Below, one piece after another: positions 61,162-64,000 of a stretch of DNA of 64,000 nt. This DNA is from Caprimulgus europaeus (Eukaryota; Chordata; Aves; Caprimulgiformes; Caprimulgidae). Location: the NCBI GenBank assembly GCA_907165065.1, contig OU015528.1, positions 26,246,015 through 26,310,014 of the forward strand, written 5' to 3'. The notes beneath the pieces are model-generated. The model was not told the DNA's origin. It saw only the letters and a list, made by a program, of their open reading frames with translations, and searched no databases. The position numbers were made by a program, and so were the translations under genes. Within the stretch, counting starts at the first letter, position 1. Each line of letters starts with the position of its first letter.

Positions 61162-64000
61162 GTAAGTAGGAGCTATGATTCAATAGTTTGATTAGCAGGT
61201 CACCCAAAACCTTAGCCTAGAGGTACATGATGAGGCACTGGGGCCGGGTGCAAAGCACATGGGAGAAGACACTGCTAGAGGAGGTTGCTGTAGGACAGGA
61301 AAGAAGGCATAGAAGCAGACTGATGTTTCTCTCCACACAAGTGGTACATGCTCATGCACATGTCCTTGGTAGATGAATACTACCATCCTGGTTTTAAATC
61401 TAGGGGTTTATGGTATAGAGACTTGAAGCTCAAATCGTACAATATTGGATCACAGAGGAGTTCCCCTACTCAGCTGTGTGCAAACCCGGACTCAGGCTCA
61501 GCATAGACCTCTGACACATCTCCCTTACTCTGCTCAGGACTCCCATAGGAAGGACAATTAACTATTTGCTTTGCCTGACATCAGCCACAAATCCTTTCCC
61601 AGAAGGGCTGATATGGTATTTGGAAATGGGTAGGAGAAAGGCACAAGGTCCCAGGAGCATCCCACTTGGCAAGTAAGTGTGCCTTTGGGTATTGTATAAA
61701 GTACAACCTTTAGATGCTCCTAGGCATTTCAGCAGAGTAGCTTTACAGTCGGTTTCAGAGGTACTTCAGCTGGAAAGTCATAAGATTTGAAATCTGGCTT
61801 TGGGATTCTTACTGCACATATGGAAAAATACTAAGTGCTAGTCTAGGGCTACACTCTGTCTCAGAAAGTCACAATTTCCCTAATCTCCCTTTAAGAAGTG
61901 TAGGACTTGGAAGTTATAACTTGGTAGACTCTCTATCTAACCTCATCTTCCTTTCCATAGTAAGGAATGGGATAGAGAATCCCACAGGCAAGCACAGTTC
62001 AGCATCTTCCACAGCAGAAAGATACACTCCCATCAGCTTTCAGAAGATCAAGTGCTTTGAGACAGTCTGCTATTACCAAGAGTTGTCTTTATCATTCTAA
62101 TCTTATGGGTAAATCCATGCAAAATGGTCCAATTCAAGAACAATTATTGATGCTATGTAAATATGATCTCTACACGTTAATATAATTAGTTCAGTGAGGG
62201 ACAAGTCCTAAGGAAGAAGGATGTAATACCGGTTTTTCAATTATTACCTTTTCTGTTACTTTTGTTTTCCTTGTTATAATTATGATTATGAATATTACAT
62301 TTTTTATTTTAATAAATCCTTATTCTATATATTTGGAAATAGGAAAAAATTACTGTCATGCTTTCCATGTAAAAGTGCCAGAGGAGCTGTTGGAAATAAT
62401 GGTCAAAAAGTCTTTCTGTTTCTTGGGTGGTTTTTTCCCCTATGGCAACATTAGAACATATTGGATAGCACCTGGACCTACAAAAGTAGCTTATGACTTA
62501 TGCAATAAGATAATCCATTAAAGCTGAGACAGCAGGAGGGAGAGGGAAAGAGAGGGAGAGAAAATTCTGTTCATTCAAATTTGAAAGTTACTTCTTTCTT
62601 TTTACAATATGACACACCAGAATGAATATCAATCACAGCCTTCTTTCTTCCTGGGCAGTTTTCCACCTTAATGAAGCGGGTTCGTCATGACTTGCTATGA
62701 CAATATTTCATTCTTACCCACTGTTCCACTGCTTTTTTGACTCCTTTGATTAAAAGGATCATGCTGCAGAGTTCCACATGATAACTATATTAGTTGGGGC
62801 AAGTAACTGATCTATTACCACAGGATAATATAGTTTGAAGACATTTTAATAGGGGCTGGTAGATTTCAATATTATTTGAGGGTCATAGAGTGTCTGACAT
62901 TCCAATTTGTTATCAGGCCACTCATATCACTAGGGCAATCATTAAACATAGACTCTAATAAGGTTTCTGTTATATAGGGTCATTCATTATTGACAAGGAG
63001 GAAAGGGAAATAAATACCTTCCCAGGGGCAGCCTCAGCACATAATACAGTAAAAATCATGCAGAGTCTGGAACCATATTTTCTATATTTGCTGGCAAATC
63101 AAGCATTACATTTTCAAATTAAAACAAATTAAAGACTACAGATAAAAATGTGACTACTTAAATTCTGTCTTTACATACTGCCAGAACACTCATTGTAATC
63201 ACATATTTTTTAAAATTGATAATTAGATCACAAGTTGGCTTATTTTAACACTATGATGGAAGCTAATAACCCACTTGTGTCATCTTTGCCTTTATGAGGT
63301 CTGTACACCTGGGACAGACTTTGCATGTTACAGTTAATCATCATATATCATCTAGTTCCTATAGCTATTTAAGAGATGAGCCACCTTCACCTTTCAGCTA
63401 GGTAGACCTGTGATTCAGCTTGTAAACAGAAGGACCAAACTCTTCATAAAGGCTTATTAATGTTTTTCCCCTTAGATTAATGTCTGGTTTATTGGGGATA
63501 TACTTTAAAGGTCCTTTTCCAATTTCAGATTTTCCTTGAATAACCTTAAGCTCATATATATTTCACATATCTTTTAAAAACTGTGTTTTGTTGTGTTCTA
63601 AAACCAAATTGAGATACAGAAAAAGGAAAAAAAACAGTTTGGAAGAAGGCAAAAGATATTGTTAAAACCACAACTAAAAGGATTTTGGCAGAGTTATTTA
63701 CTTCTGGAAATTTAGTTTGTGGAAAAATAAATTTTTATAAAATCTTTTCTCAGTTTCTTTAGAATAAAAATAAATTACACACAAAGTAGAGTCATGAGGA
63801 TGTACTTCAACATTTGCTGAAGAAACAGTAGTGTTGCACTAATGGGTGTGAACCAGAAATTGCCTAATTTCACAACTACATATTGTCTTAAGTAGTCACA
63901 TAGACCTGATCCAGATCCCATTCAGAACAATAGAACTTTTACCCTGATTTCTGTATCAGATGGATTGGACCCAAAAGAGCAGGAGAGAAACAAGCTCAAG
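61162..64000. other. Unique stretch
   Basis: No gene is supported. A purine-rich GGGA tract lies at 62533-62564. The section 62640-63000 is non-repetitive and could be conserved non-coding DNA, but I cannot test this. Frames at 61192-61386 and 62282-62521 have no domain. Confidence 0.55.

Noticed and set aside
1..64000. CRISPR array, operons, bacterial regulatory sites, tRNA or rRNA genes
   Set aside because: No spaced direct repeats, no cloverleaf-like or rRNA text, and all repeat content is avian.

Overview
This window reads as non-coding DNA from a bird genome. The evidence is repeat content: six readily recognised CR1 LINE fragments with the typical ATTCTRTG octamer 3' ends, and a solo LTR of the long avian ERVL-type family. 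The background is AT-rich and CpG-poor. I could not identify the species. I see no complete host gene, tRNA, rRNA or CRISPR array, and none of the open reading frames of about 60-158 codons looks like a recognised host protein. The stretch is best read as intergenic or deep intronic.

Layout. 1-2.75 kb: unique sequence with two plus-strand CR1 3' ends. 2.75-10.3 kb: unique sequence. 10.3-12.85 kb: two minus-strand CR1 copies almost head-to-tail; the second keeps about 1.9 kb, including the reverse transcriptase core. 12.9-18.4 kb: unique sequence with one MIR/L2-like relic and one possible exon. 18.46-19.3 kb: the best preserved plus-strand CR1, with one frameshift. 19.9-33 kb: a 25-nt poly(G) run, a CpG-retaining block, a strong G-quadruplex motif and mostly unique DNA. 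33.1-33.9 kb: a deeply decayed CR1-clade relic. 39.3-42.1 kb: a decayed but colinear L1-clade LINE (ORF1, endonuclease, reverse transcriptase) on the minus strand, interrupted by a perfect 34-bp-arm palindrome. 45.4 kb: a MIR/L2-type tail. 48.4-48.7 kb: a minus-strand CR1 with an internal deletion. 53.85-54.95 kb: a complete solo LTR flanked by a perfect 5-bp target duplication, with an eight-unit internal repeat in its presumed U3. 58.25-58.75 kb: another old CR1-clade relic. 60.95-61.16 kb: a possible non-coding exon with near-consensus splice sites.

No genes cooperate here. What the window offers is a layered record of retrotransposition: very old L1, MIR/L2 and CR1-clade relics, younger CR1 copies, and one LTR insertion young enough to keep its target duplication. 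I found no convincing new biological system. The items most worth checking are the L1 relic, the palindrome inside it, the LTR minisatellite and the two exon candidates. All assignments rest on reading the sequence against family features I know, without alignment software.
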